From positions 1 through 64,000 of IMG/VR virus record IMGVR_UViG_3300008113_000144: a DNA stretch of 64,000 nucleotides; one strand, given 5' to 3'. Source of the DNA: a virus. The position numbers and the translations under genes were made by a program. Under the pieces are notes generated by a model. That model ran no database searches. It saw only the letters and a program-made list of their open reading frames with translations, and was not told where the DNA came from. Below are positions 1 through 10,811 of this stretch, piece by piece (position 1 is the first letter of the stretch; each line of letters opens with the position of its first letter).

Positions 1-3000
1 AACAGCAGGTAGAGAATTAAGATTTCCAGCAGCAATAGCGGTAGTAGCAATAGCAATAAGAGTGCCGATGCTATTACGAACATCAATACAAGAATCTGGG
101 TTATTGTTATTGTTCAATTCTCCCTGAACACCATAACCAAATTCTGTTGGAAGATAACCTGGATTTGGATCTCCAGTGATAGTTAAATCTCTTACGTTTA
201 GCTGGTTGGTTACAGCTAATCTCATTACATCTCTAGCCTTATTAAAGGCAGTGATCGACTGAGAAGTTTCGCCAACTAATCCATTTGAAAGTGGAATTGT
301 GTTGGTTAAGAAATATCTCTTGGTAGCTCTAATTGTATTCTTATTACCACCATCATAAAGGTCAGAAGCAACAGCGTCAACAATATAACCAATATCTCTA
401 CGACACTTGCTTTCTCCAGCAAAATAAGTCGTAGCAGTCTCAGCAGGTAGACCAGTTAGATTACCAGCACTAATTCTATCGGTGATGAGTGTGGTGAAGT
501 TGGTGATTGCTGTTTGAACATCCGAGCAAGCAGCAGGATCTGTATTAGCTACATTTCCACCGCCACCACCATACGTAGCAGGACCAGTGCTGACAGTGAG
601 ATCCTTATAATATAGACCGTTGTAAACGGCTAGCTTCATCATGTCTCTTGCTTTGTTGAAAGCAACGACAGACTGAGCAGTTTCTCCAACTAGACCATCG
701 ACAATTGGAGTGCCGTTGTTAAAATACTGAAGAACAAATTGTCTGGAATACTTATTGCTTCCAGAGAAAAGGTCTAGAGAAATAGCATCAACGAAGTAAC
801 CAATATCTCTACGGCACTTGAGATTACCACTTGCTTTTCTTACAGCAGGAAGACCTGATGTATTACCAGCTTGAAGTGTGGAAGTTAGGATAGCAATTAG
901 GTTGCTAACAGCAGTTCTAACATTAGCACATGAAGCTTCACTAATATTAGATAGAGTATCAGGATCTGCTGTAATGGTTGTATCCTTAACATATAGCTGA
1001 TTTGTTAAGGCTTTGTTCATCCAGTCTCTTGCTTTGTTGAAAGCAACAACAGACTGTGATACTTCGCCAGCTAATCCATTTGTTAATAGAGTAGTAGCAT
1101 TTTCAAAGTATCTGAGTGTGTAATCAATAGTTCTTGAATTACCACCTGTTTGAATATCGTAAGCAATGGCATCAACAATATATCCAATATCTCTACGGCA
1201 CTTAGCTTCTCCAGCAGGAGTTACACTAGCACCTGTGGTGATTGTTGGTAAAACGTTAGCTCCATTGATATTTCCAGCAAGTAATCTGGTTTGAGCAATG
1301 GTTGCTAAAGTTTCTACTGCTGTTTGTACATCAATACAAGAAGCGGCATTTCCTGATTGTAAAACAGCAATGTTAGGACCAGCAACACCATAAGAAGCAG
1401 GACCAGCGGTTATAGTGAGATCCTTAATATAAAGCTGATTGGTTACAGCTTTCTTCATCATATCTACTGCTGTTGTAAAAGCAGTATCAGCTTCTGATTC
1501 TTCACCAGATAACCCGTTAGTAATCTTAATGCCAGTTTCTGGATTAAAGTATTGCTTAGTAAATCCTACAGTAAACTGGTTGCCTCCATCGTAAATGTCT
1601 AAAGAAATAGCATCGATGAAGTAACCAATATCACGCTTACACTTAGCTTCTCCAGCAGTTACAAAACTATCTCCTGTAGTTGGTGTTGGAAGAGCATTAG
1701 CGCCATTAATATTACCAGCAGTGATTCTGCTTGTAATTAGAGTAGTGAGTGTTTGTAGAGCGGTTTGAACATCAGAACAAGCAGTTGGATCTGTATTAGA
1801 AACAGAACCTCCACCTCCACCGTAATTAGTTGGACCAGCAGTTACACTAAGATCTGTATATGCTAATTGATTTGTAACAGCAAGACGGCATTGCTCTGTC
1901 GCTTCATTGAAAGCAAAAACTGATTGGGCAGTTTCTCCAACTAAACCATTGGAAATAGCTAATCCACTTCCATCAAAGTATAGTTTTGTGAAAGCAATAG
2001 AATACTGGTTTCCGCCAGTTGCCATGTCAAGAGAAATAGCATCAACGAAGTAACCGATATCACGCTTACACTTAGCATTATCTCCTCCAGGAACAGTAAA
2101 TCCAGGATATTGTGCTTGCATTGAAGCAAAAGCAGCATCAATAATAGCACTTCTGTTCTTTTGAATTAGACGATAACCATCTTTAAATCTTGATCTGGCG
2201 TTGGTTTGAGCATCTCCAGGGTAATAAAAATCTGGATAATCTACAGCAATTTGAGCAGCAGCTCTATCAATAATTTCTTGACGATTCTGTTGAATTAGTC
2301 TGTAGCCATCTTTAAATCTTGATCTTGGACCAGTTTGTGGATCATTTGGATAGTAGAAATCAGGGAACTGAATAGCAATTTCAGCAGCAGCTCTTACCTT
2401 AATCTCTTCTTTGTTTGCCTTAATTAGATTAGCAGCATCATAGTATCTGCTCTGGTAATCTCTATTTACGTTTGGAAGACCAGTTAGATTACCAGCATTT
2501 AATCTAGTAGTGATGATTGATGTTAGGTTGGAAATATATGTTTGAACATCAGAACAAGCAGTTGGGTCAGTGTTAGCTACTGTAGCTCCACCAGAAGCAT
2601 AGATTGCAGAACCAGCAGTTACACTAGTATCAGTTACACCAAGTTGGTTAGCAACTGCTTTTCTCATTTCATCTCTTGCTGAATTAAAAGCAAGAACTGA
2701 TTGAGAAATTTCTCCAGCTAAACCATTAGTTGTTAGATTTCCTGAATTGTCAAAATATTGCTTGAGGAAATTGATGCTATTTGAGTTTCCACCGAGGAAA
2801 ACGTCAAGAGAAACAGCATCAATAAAATAACCAATATCACGTTTACACTTAGTACCATCTGGATCTGCTGGAATAGAACCACCAGAAGCAGTGTAAGCAG
2901 TATCAATGATAGCAGTTTTGTTTTGCTGAATTAAACGATAAGCATCAGCATAACGTGAACGCTCATTAGTTTGTAAATCGCCAGGATAATAGAAATCAGG

Positions 3001-5916
3001 ATACTGTACAGCAATCTCAGCAGCGGCTGTATCAATAATAGTTTCCTTATTCTTTTGAATTAGGCGATAAGCATCGTTGTATCTGCTTTGAGCGTTAGTT
3101 TGAGTATCACCAGGATAATAGAAATCTGGATGATCTACGGCAACTGCTGCTAAAGCACGATCAAGAATTTCTTCTCTGTTAGCTTTGATTAGATTTGTTG
3201 AATCCTTGTATCTAGCAGCAGAAGCATTAGGACTGATAAAGAGTTCTGGGTAAGCATCTTCAATGTATCTTGAAGTCTCTTGCTTGATAAACTCTTGGTT
3301 TCTAGCGATAAGATAGCTAGCCTCAATAAATCTATCAGTTTGATTATTAGAAATAATAGCAATGAAGAGATTTGCTAAGTTATTAATAGCAGCTTCTACG
3401 TTAGCACAATATGGCCAAACTGAATCAATTGTTACATCTGGATCATAGTATCTAGAAATATTAGAAAATTGTGGAGCATATAAATCGCCAGCTTGATTAA
3501 TTCTCCATCCTCTCATGGCGAGGACAGCTAAATTTCTAGCAATATCAAATGCTCTAATTGTTTCTGAAAGCTCCGTAGCAATATAACCAATACCAGTGCC
3601 TAGAACGTAATACTTAGCAGCTTCAATGGTGTTATGGTTTCCACCATATTCCATATCACGAACGATAGCACTCACAAAGTGACCGATATCTCTAATACAC
3701 TTTGCTTCGTTTGGATTTGTGAATTCTGGGAACTCAGCAATTACCTGCTTATAAGTTTCATCCTTGATAAACTCAAGATTATTTTTAATTAGATTTCTAG
3801 CATCTTGATATCTTCTAGAAATATAAGGAGTAGCTTCAAACTTGTTTGGTGAGTTTAAAAGAGATAGAGTTACATAATATGATACAGGAGAAACTGTAGC
3901 GTTTGCTGGAGTGTAATTGCTATCAGTAAACGAAGTCATGTTATCTTTAGGGATAACAAATCTTCTTGATCGGGAGTCGTCGTCAATCAGTACACCAACT
4001 TTATCTAAATCATAAATTCTTTGAATACCATTAAGGTTAGCTAATTCTGTTGGAAGACCAGAAATAAGAACTTCCTGACCTTCATGGAAATCATGAATAT
4101 TATCTACACCTTGAAGTTGATTTGTGTAGAAAATAATGCCACCAACTTGAGCTTGCTGAGAAGCATCAATTCTTACGATTGGGAAAGTTGTTGTGGTGTC
4201 TGTACCATGCTCTACAACTTCGCCTTCTGGTCTAATAGAAGAAAGGTCTACAATTGTAAATGTAAATTCTTCTGCCCAGTTAGAGCCATTCCAAGTATAA
4301 GTAATGCCATCATTTGGGTGAACAAAAGTATCTCCAATTGATGGCGAAGATGGCCAACCAGTATATTCTACAGGAGCTTCAATATAATAACGAGCACTTT
4401 CACCTTCAGCAAATACACCAATAGTAGCTTCAAAATCTATAAAGCCTTTTTGGTATGCTGTTGGTCCTGTAGTAGAATCAAAACTTACAACTTTAACAGA
4501 ACCAATAGCACTAGTATTAACACCATTAATCGTTTCACCAACAACTAACTTGTTGCCTCCAGCGTTAAAATCAAATACTGCTCTGAAAAGTGTTTTACCA
4601 AAGATTTGATGGCCAATTGGAAATCTTCTCTTGAAGTCTCCGCCATATGTTGGATCATAATATAATCTTTGCTTATCATCAAATACACAAGCAAAATTCC
4701 ATGTTGAAACTGGATTACCTAAAGTATCTAGTTTATCCCTAAACACCATACCAGTGATATAGTTTTTATCGGCAAACTTAAATACATGTTTACCAGGATT
4801 ATTTGGTCTTACAATTACAATTCTTAGCGAGTCACCAACAACCGAACAATCAGGTGGAATAGAAATTGGGTTATCTTCTACATAGTCACCACCAGCAATG
4901 ATAACTGTTTCTTTTACATTTCTTGATTCTGTAGCAATTTGACAACCACGCTTGATTGTTCTTACTGGAGAAGCAACAGATCTACCGTCATTTTCATCAT
5001 CACCAATTTGCTGAGATACGTAAACACGACCACCAACGTCGTTTGTAGCGAGGTTTAATACGTATTCGGTAGTAGCAATCTTGTTGGAGTTATCTCCTAG
5101 GGGAGGAGTAATAGATCTTGGCCAAGAAAGTTGACCAAAATATGGTTGGTTTGAATCATTTACACGAAAACCAACATGTTCTAATTCAACTGTACCATTA
5201 GTTACTATGCCACTGGTATGTAAAGGTGGATTACTTCCAGTAATACCAGTATTTTTTGCTCTATATAAGTTACCTTCATAATAACGAATAGAATTTTTCG
5301 TTAACGAAACGTTTGAAACCCAAACTTGTTCCGAGTTATTATCGAATAATTTTAATGAAGGTGCTCTAATAGCAAGATCGGCTGTTACAAAATTCTCTAG
5401 ATCTAGATTGAGAATTCTAGCAGTATCAGAAATAATAGATGAAGAAGTTCTAATAGCACCATTAACATCAATTTCGTAATCAATGGTATCTAATGTACAA
5501 GTTGCTACAGCACCACCGCCTGTAGTATCTCCTTCCGCATTTTGAATCGTAATTGAAGGTGGGGTAATATAACCAGATCCTGGGTTTGAAATAATAACTG
5601 CTATTACTCTTCCATTTGATAAAATTGTGCTAGCAGTAGCTTGAATAGAACCAATTCCAGCGGGAGGTGGATCTATAATTACCAATGGTGGTGTAGTATA
5701 TCCAGAACCCTGAGCTGTTACGTTAATATTATCTACACGACTTCCTGTTCTATTGACACCAATTCTCGGTAACTTGGTAGTTGGATCAATTAAAGCTCTA
5801 AATACTTCTTTTTCATCAGATCCTTGACCTGATCTAATGATAAAATTATCGCTACCAATAATATTAGGCGAATCAGATTTGATATATTGCTTATCAGAAT
5901 TAAATTCTAATCCCAT
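1..5916 (-). CDS. Giant repetitive tail-fibre-like structural protein (C-terminus outside window)
   Basis: The minus frame is open from an ATG at 5916 to the window edge, at least 1972 codons with no stop, so the C-terminus is missing. Residues ~50-110 have repeated G-S-G-Y-x-T-P-P turns. Residues ~305-330 carry the DDENDGRSVASP segment seen at the start of right-handed beta-helix fibre proteins. From ~residue 740 onward there are seven copies of a 120-150 residue module with the signature CRRDIGYxVDA (codons near 3690, 2833, 2056, 1632, 1180, 813 and 405). Tandem YPDFYYPGD...RLIQxNR blocks lie at about 2100-2400 and 2890-3180. Modules of this kind are familiar from very long cyanomyovirus virion proteins. 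A fibre or adhesin role is inferred from repeats and position after the baseplate genes. It follows a late promoter. Confidence 0.85.
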   Translation of the reverse strand, partial: MGLEFNSDKQYIKSDSPNIIGSDNFIIRSGQGSDEKEVFRALIDPTTKLPRIGVNRTGSRVDNINVTAQGSGYTTPPLVIIDPPPAGIGSIQATASTILSNGRVIAVIISNPGSGYITPPSITIQNAEGDTTGGGAVATCTLDTIDYEIDVNGAIRTSSSIISDTARILNLDLENFVTADLAIRAPSLKLFDNNSEQVWVSNVSLTKNSIRYYEGNLYRAKNTGITGSNPPLHTSGIVTNGTVELEHVGFRVNDSNQPYFGQLSWPRSITPPLGDNSNKIATTEYVLNLATNDVGGRVYVSQQIGDDENDGRSVASPVRTIKRGCQIATESRNVKETVIIAGGDYVEDNPISIPPDCSVVGDSLRIVIVRPNNPGKHVFKFADKNYITGMVFRDKLDTLGNPVSTWNFACVFDDKQRLYYDPTYGGDFKRRFPIGHQIFGKTLFRAVFDFNAGGNKLVVGETINGVNTSAIGSVKVVSFDSTTGPTAYQKGFIDFEATIGVFAEGESARYYIEAPVEYTGWPSSPSIGDTFVHPNDGITYTWNGSNWAEEFTFTIVDLSSIRPEGEVVEHGTDTTTTFPIVRIDASQQAQVGGIIFYTNQLQGVDNIHDFHEGQEVLISGLPTELANLNGIQRIYDLDKVGVLIDDDSRSRRFVIPKDNMTSFTDSNYTPANATVSPVSYYVTLSLLNSPNKFEATPYISRRYQDARNLIKNNLEFIKDETYKQVIAEFPEFTNPNEAKCIRDIGHFVSAIVRDMEYGGNHNTIEAAKYYVLGTGIGYIATELSETIRAFDIARNLAVLAMRGWRINQAGDLYAPQFSNISRYYDPDVTIDSVWPYCANVEAAINNLANLFIAIISNNQTDRFIEASYLIARNQEFIKQETSRYIEDAYPELFISPNASAARYKDSTNLIKANREEILDRALAAVAVDHPDFYYPGDTQTNAQSRYNDAYRLIQKNKETIIDTAAAEIAVQYPDFYYPGDLQTNERSRYADAYRLIQQNKTAIIDTAYTASGGSIPADPDGTKCKRDIGYFIDAVSLDVFLGGNSNSINFLKQYFDNSGNLTTNGLAGEISQSVLAFNSARDEMRKAVANQLGVTDTSVTAGSAIYASGGATVANTDPTACSDVQTYISNLTSIITTRLNAGNLTGLPNVNRDYQSRYYDAANLIKANKEEIKVRAAAEIAIQFPDFYYPNDPQTGPRSRFKDGYRLIQQNRQEIIDRAAAQIAVDYPDFYYPGDAQTNARSRFKDGYRLIQKNRSAIIDAAFASMQAQYPGFTVPGGDNAKCKRDIGYFVDAISLDMATGGNQYSIAFTKLYFDGSGLAISNGLVGETAQSVFAFNEATEQCRLAVTNQLAYTDLSVTAGPTNYGGGGGSVSNTDPTACSDVQTALQTLTTLITSRITAGNINGANALPTPTTGDSFVTAGEAKCKRDIGYFIDAISLDIYDGGNQFTVGFTKQYFNPETGIKITNGLSGEESEADTAFTTAVDMMKKAVTNQLYIKDLTITAGPASYGVAGPNIAVLQSGNAASCIDVQTAVETLATIAQTRLLAGNINGANVLPTITTGASVTPAGEAKCRRDIGYIVDAIAYDIQTGGNSRTIDYTLRYFENATTLLTNGLAGEVSQSVVAFNKARDWMNKALTNQLYVKDTTITADPDTLSNISEASCANVRTAVSNLIAILTSTLQAGNTSGLPAVRKASGNLKCRRDIGYFVDAISLDLFSGSNKYSRQFVLQYFNNGTPIVDGLVGETAQSVVAFNKARDMMKLAVYNGLYYKDLTVSTGPATYGGGGGNVANTDPAACSDVQTAITNFTTLITDRISAGNLTGLPAETATTYFAGESKCRRDIGYIVDAVASDLYDGGNKNTIRATKRYFLTNTIPLSNGLVGETSQSITAFNKARDVMRLAVTNQLNVRDLTITGDPNPGYLPTEFGYGVQGELNNNNNPDSCIDVRNSIGTLIAIATTAIAAGNLNSLPAV

Positions 5917-5965
5917 GATTGTATCTCTTCCAAGAATTGTTGTTATTACAGGAATTTATTATTAC

Positions 5966-5973
5966 TATTTATC
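5966..5973 (-). promoter_or_regulatory. Late promoter (GATAAATA) for the giant fibre gene
   Basis: Minus-strand GATAAATA, one mismatch from the T4 late consensus TATAAATA, 50 nt upstream of the ATG at 5916 and just inside the end of the preceding gene. GGAAGAG ahead of the start is a fair ribosome site. Confidence 0.55.
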
Positions 5974-5978
5974 AGGTC

Positions 5979-6488
5979 TTACCAAGAAACTGATACAACT
6001 TGTATGCTAGAAATCCATTTAACAACACCTGTTGCTCCATTTGCTTCTACACTAAAACTAAATTCACCAGAATTTCCAGTATCATAATTTTCTACTGACC
6101 ATGTTTGACCTGATGGTACATCATCTCTAAGAATTGTTGTCAAAGATGCTAAAGTAGAAACATCCCCAGAAGAACTACATTTAACAGTTGTCTCCACTTT
6201 AGTGGAATAAATTCCAATACCGTTTTGACCCACTCCTATTACATTAGCTGTAATAAAATTTACTGTGTTATTTTCTAATTGAATATAAGCATTTTCAGTA
6301 TTACTTTTAGATAATATAGCAGTATTTAATGCTTTTAAAATAAATTCAGATTTTTTAATATCTGTATAATTTACATTTTTTAATTCAAATGAATTAACAT
6401 TTTGAAGATCATAATTATCAGAAATAATGGTGGTTTGTTTTACACCAAAACCACCTTCTGAATTGAAAGTTTTTGTGTCTACTGGCAT
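5979..6488 (-). CDS. Putative virion structural protein, 169 aa
   Basis: The ATG at 6488 starts five bases after the stop of the 1377-residue protein, so the two are co-transcribed. The sequence is Ser/Thr/Asn-rich and predicted mostly beta. It has the VDTKTFNSEGGFGV opening and a C-terminal block (NTGEFSFSVEANGATG-like, about residues 135-160) that looks like the head of a tail appendage protein. No catalytic motif is visible. I do not recognise a named family. Its place between two fibre-like genes suggests an accessory fibre or connector subunit. Confidence 0.75.
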   Translation of the reverse strand: MPVDTKTFNSEGGFGVKQTTIISDNYDLQNVNSFELKNVNYTDIKKSEFILKALNTAILSKSNTENAYIQLENNTVNFITANVIGVGQNGIGIYSTKVETTVKCSSSGDVSTLASLTTILRDDVPSGQTWSVENYDTGNSGEFSFSVEANGATGVVKWISSIQVVSVSW

Positions 6489-6493
6489 TTTAA

Positions 6494-9400
6494 TTATCTA
6501 ATAAAGGTTTTTAAAATAGTAAATTCTATACTAGAACCGCTAGAAACGGAGCTATCTAATGTAGTTGTTAAACGAACATCTCCGTTTGAATCAAAATCAA
6601 AAGTAGCATCATATAAAAGATTTCCTGAAAGCAAGCTTTCATATTCTATGTTATATATGTTTGCTCCATTAGCAATAATATTATAATCAACCATATGCTT
6701 TTCGTATGTTGACAAATCAACAGCAATAATAGTCAATTTACAAGCAGATGCTAAATTAGGATCATACAATACATAAGAATTGAAATTAGTTGTATCTTTA
6801 ACTAAAGTAAATTTATTAGTTTCTAATACAGCATTAGCAAGTCCAAAATAAGTTAAAGTTCTATCTAAAACTTTCTCTCCTGTATAAGAACCTTCAGTAA
6901 AAGTTTTATTTACATAGATATCACCAGTAGCACTTAATCTTAATAAAGCGTCATTAGTAAGACCAGATTTTAATCCGATATCTAAATTATTTTTACCAGA
7001 ATAAAGCTTTGTTATTGTAGAACTCGTTGAATCGATACCAAAAGTATCACTAGAATATCTAACTCCATCAACATTAATGTTTAAGATATTATTGTTTGAT
7101 GTGATAGTATTAGCAGTCTGGAATGTTAATGATGTTTTTGTTACACGTAAAGTATTATCACCATCATTATAGAAGTATAAAATATTCTCATTAGCTCCAG
7201 ATGAAGATTCTGGAATAATATAAGTATTTCCATCTACGTCTCTAACGCCACCAAGACTTGTCCAAGCAGTGCCGTTGTATCCTTCATACTGAGTTGTAGC
7301 AGTATTAAATCTTACAGCTCCAGCTTCAGCAATACCTCTGTTTAGATTATTTCCCACAGGAAGAACAAATGAAGTAGTTGAATTTACTTTGACTAATTTT
7401 CCTGAGAATGGAGTAATAGTAATGTCTTCTGTTACGCTAGAAATATCACTATTAATAATTTTTAGTTTATTATTTACATTAAGTACACTATTAATATTAA
7501 CATTATTAATATTAGTAAATGTTAAATTACCATAGATTGTTCTGATGTATTCATAATTATTTGTAGTACCAGAAGTATGAGTAGGACCAGAACCACCAGA
7601 AGTTAAATTGGTAGTTATTTTGTATACGTTAGTTCCATTATGTACTAAATCGTCTTGCTCATATGTTGTAGCTGGCTCCCATTTCAAAACTCCTACCAAA
7701 TCAATAGATGAAATTGTATTAGCTGATCTAAATTCTAATTTATCTTGATCTAATTGTAGGGTATTAACCCCGTTGTTGTAGAAATACAGAATATTTTCAT
7801 TGGATCCAGCAGAAAGTTCGGGAATAATATAAGTATTTCCATCAACATCTCTTACTCCACCTAAGCTACTCCAAGCGTTTAAACCATAACCTTCAAATTG
7901 CTGGTTGCTAGTGTTAAATCTGATAGCGCCAGTTGTAGCAGAACCTCTTTGTCCAGTTGAACCAGTGGGAATAACCAAAGAAGTTTGAGCATCAACAACT
8001 ACGTTAGTTCCTGTAGAAGGTTTAATAGTTAACCCAGATAATCTAGTTTCTATTAAATTAGGAGAAAAGGTTAAATTTTGATCTATACTTAACGAAGTAT
8101 TTTTTACAACAAGCGAACCATTCGTGGAAACTAAAGAATTAATACTTTCAAAAACTAGATCTGTTGTAGTAATTTTTAAAGTATTGCTATTATTATTGTA
8201 AAAATAAAATATATTGTCATTGGCTCCTACTGTAGCTTCAGCAAGTAGGAAAGTATTTCCATCAGTGTCTCTAACACTTCCTAAACTAGACCAAACGTTT
8301 GTGTCTCCATCATAACCCTCAAATTGTCTTGTGTCTGTATTAAATCTAATAGCTCCAGTTTCAGCATCTAATTGTGGTCTCTGTACTTGAGTTCCTACTG
8401 GTACAATAAGTGCTCTATTAGAATCAATTTTTATATTTTTTCCTGGAAATGGCTTTAAAATTAGTGGATTTTCTAATAACGATGAAATTGTATTATCTAC
8501 AATTGTAGTAATATCATTAACGTTTAAACCATCAAGACATTTAACTTCGCCATTAGTAGTTATATTTCCGTTTGAAGATTCTATTGATAAAGTAATTGTA
8601 TTACTATTATCAAAAATATTAACTCTATTTGTACCGATATTAATATCATTAACAACATCAAACTCTAAAATATTTGATGCTGATAATTTTGGAGTCGAAA
8701 TATTTGTACTGGCTGTTAGATTGTCTGTTGTAATAAAGTCTGAATTAATATCATCAATAAAACCAAGTTGTCCTGTAAATGATACTGCTTCGACATCTCC
8801 TGTCAAAACCTCTACTTTTACAGGAGATGTTACAGATATTCCAGTTGATGTAAATGAGAACCCGCTACCGTCACTTGTATCTACAATAGTATAAGTTGCT
8901 TGATCTGGAGTATTATTGACGCCCGATACAGTAATTACATCGCCTACACCATAACCTGTTCCAGGATCATTTACTTGTATATTAGTAATGTTACCACCAC
9001 TAATATCAGTAACTACAACTGTGGCAGTACCATTTCCAATGGTAATTAAATCGTTTATTGAATATCCAGATCCAGGAGTATTAATTGATGCGGAAGTTAT
9101 CTCGCCACCAGTTACTCCAGATACAGTAAATTGACCACCTGTGCCATTTGGAATAGTTAATACATCACCAATTTGATAATTTTGACCACCATTTACAATA
9201 TTAATTCCAGTAATAGATCCACCCAAAATAGATGTTACTGTTACTGTGCCTCCAGTACCACCATCAATGGTTAAAATATCATTTACTTGATACTCAATTC
9301 CCCCCGAATTAATAATAACTGAAGAAATCGCTCCCCCAGGAGTAACCGAAGATATAGATAATCTAGCATCATCTGGCGCTGGTAGTCCAGTCTCTGGATC

Positions 9401-10627
9401 TAATGCCTGAGAACCAGGAATAGATACAGTTTCTCCTTGAACATATCCACTACCACCAGAATTTAAAGTTATATTTGATAGAGTTCCTCCAGCATCAACC
9501 ACAAAATTAACAGTTAAACCAACCCCAGTTGACGTAACATTTATGGGACTTGTTGGTTGATTTGTATATGTTCCTGGAGTGTAAACGCTACCAACACTAT
9601 CTACAGTAAAAGCAGAAACAACATTTTGAGGTCCTGCTACAATATCTACCGTAGCTCCATTACCAAATCCACCGCTTAAAGTTGTGGTTGATGTAGTGTA
9701 CCCAGAACCAACCGAAGTTAAACTAAGTTGATTGATTTCTCCAGCATTTATTACAGAAATTGAAACTGATGCTCCAGTTCCATTTCCTCCTGTAGGACTA
9801 TAAACTCCATCAAAATAATTAGACCCAGAAATTATATTTTCTACAGTTCCAATAATACCTCCCGTTGAGGCAACAATATCTAAAGTAAGACCAGAACCTA
9901 ATCCACCAGTAGTAGATACGTTCTGTGTAGTAACATATCCTTCTGTTCCATTTAAAAATCCAATCTGTTCAGGAACTCCATTTACTGAAGCAGTAATATC
10001 TACTGTTAGACCAGTTCCAGATCCGCCAGTTGTAGGTACATCTAAACCAGAAACATAAGTTTGTCCACCGTTTATTAAAGTTAACCCGACTACTCTTCCT
10101 GTGGGATCATTTGATATTTCTTGAGGAGCAACAGTTAGATCATCTCCAACTACATAGCTATATCCCCCATCCGTAATAACTACATCAGAAACCGAACCAT
10201 TAGAATCGACAGTAATAGTAGCTTTTGCTGCTGTGCCAGTTCCACCTAAAACATTTATGTTTGTGTAAACACCTTCAGCATATCCAGTTCCGCCACTAGT
10301 GATTGTTATATTTTGGGTTGATAAAGATCTTTTTTCTGTATATAAATTTTGAGCAAAATAAGATCCAGTAGGAGACAAAGATAAAACAGGCTTTCCTCCA
10401 CTAGCAAACCCTAATCTTTGAGCACCATCTTTATAAATTCCTAAAGTTACATCTGTTTCAAATGTAAACGATGGCGAAACCAAAGATCCATCAGCGTATT
10501 CTGTTTTGAGAACAGTAATACTCGATTCACCTGAAGTAAAATCATATACATCTTGAGCAATTAAATTAATTTTTTGCCTTTGAATTTCAAATGTGTCTGT
10601 TTTAGCAACGGATCTAAGAACTGCCAT
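6494..10627 (-). CDS. Repetitive fibre-like virion structural protein, 1377 aa
   Basis: Three parts are visible. Residues ~1-100 form a unique head (KTDTFEIQRQKINLIAQDVY). Residues ~105-600 are a long run of Gly-rich beta repeats of the type G-G-x-x-Y-x-x-G-D-x-L-T-I. The last ~650 residues contain three copies (near residues 775, 915 and 1125) of a module reading GAIRFNT..QFEGY...SSLGGVRDVDGNTY...NENILYFYNN. The repeated module is typical of cyanomyovirus structural proteins. The ATG overlaps the upstream 65-residue gene by 14 nt. It is probably a tail-fibre or baseplate-peripheral protein. Repeat number likely varies between relatives by recombination. Confidence 0.8.
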   Translation of the reverse strand: MAVLRSVAKTDTFEIQRQKINLIAQDVYDFTSGESSITVLKTEYADGSLVSPSFTFETDVTLGIYKDGAQRLGFASGGKPVLSLSPTGSYFAQNLYTEKRSLSTQNITITSGGTGYAEGVYTNINVLGGTGTAAKATITVDSNGSVSDVVITDGGYSYVVGDDLTVAPQEISNDPTGRVVGLTLINGGQTYVSGLDVPTTGGSGTGLTVDITASVNGVPEQIGFLNGTEGYVTTQNVSTTGGLGSGLTLDIVASTGGIIGTVENIISGSNYFDGVYSPTGGNGTGASVSISVINAGEINQLSLTSVGSGYTTSTTTLSGGFGNGATVDIVAGPQNVVSAFTVDSVGSVYTPGTYTNQPTSPINVTSTGVGLTVNFVVDAGGTLSNITLNSGGSGYVQGETVSIPGSQALDPETGLPAPDDARLSISSVTPGGAISSVIINSGGIEYQVNDILTIDGGTGGTVTVTSILGGSITGINIVNGGQNYQIGDVLTIPNGTGGQFTVSGVTGGEITSASINTPGSGYSINDLITIGNGTATVVVTDISGGNITNIQVNDPGTGYGVGDVITVSGVNNTPDQATYTIVDTSDGSGFSFTSTGISVTSPVKVEVLTGDVEAVSFTGQLGFIDDINSDFITTDNLTASTNISTPKLSASNILEFDVVNDINIGTNRVNIFDNSNTITLSIESSNGNITTNGEVKCLDGLNVNDITTIVDNTISSLLENPLILKPFPGKNIKIDSNRALIVPVGTQVQRPQLDAETGAIRFNTDTRQFEGYDGDTNVWSSLGSVRDTDGNTFLLAEATVGANDNIFYFYNNNSNTLKITTTDLVFESINSLVSTNGSLVVKNTSLSIDQNLTFSPNLIETRLSGLTIKPSTGTNVVVDAQTSLVIPTGSTGQRGSATTGAIRFNTSNQQFEGYGLNAWSSLGGVRDVDGNTYIIPELSAGSNENILYFYNNGVNTLQLDQDKLEFRSANTISSIDLVGVLKWEPATTYEQDDLVHNGTNVYKITTNLTSGGSGPTHTSGTTNNYEYIRTIYGNLTFTNINNVNINSVLNVNNKLKIINSDISSVTEDITITPFSGKLVKVNSTTSFVLPVGNNLNRGIAEAGAVRFNTATTQYEGYNGTAWTSLGGVRDVDGNTYIIPESSSGANENILYFYNDGDNTLRVTKTSLTFQTANTITSNNNILNINVDGVRYSSDTFGIDSTSSTITKLYSGKNNLDIGLKSGLTNDALLRLSATGDIYVNKTFTEGSYTGEKVLDRTLTYFGLANAVLETNKFTLVKDTTNFNSYVLYDPNLASACKLTIIAVDLSTYEKHMVDYNIIANGANIYNIEYESLLSGNLLYDATFDFDSNGDVRLTTTLDSSVSSGSSIEFTILKTFIR

Positions 10628-10811
10628 TTCTTATTATCTCTCTAAGAAGCTTTTTGATTTCAGATATTTCTTCCTTCAAAGTATTTATGTCATCTCTCAT
10701 CCCATTAAATTCAGTCGATAGTCTTTTTGTGGGGCGATCTTTACTTATAATCGCCCCCGTTGACATATCTCTAACTAAATTTGGATGACCTTCTACTGGA
10801 ATATATTTCAT
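10614..10811 (-). CDS. Small coiled-coil protein, 65 aa
   Basis: Begins MKYIPVEGHPNLVRDMSTGAI, a highly recognisable opening for a small protein carried beside tail genes in marine T4-like phages. Residues ~33-60 form a heptad-patterned acidic/basic helix (MRDDINTLKEEISEIKKLL). The ATG overlaps the stop of the DUF4815 gene (TGATG) and its 3' end overlaps the next gene by 14 nt, so translation is coupled. The function is unknown. An oligomerising linker between baseplate and fibre is a reasonable guess only. Confidence 0.8.
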   Translation of the reverse strand: MKYIPVEGHPNLVRDMSTGAIISKDRPTKRLSTEFNGMRDDINTLKEEISEIKKLLREIIRNGSS

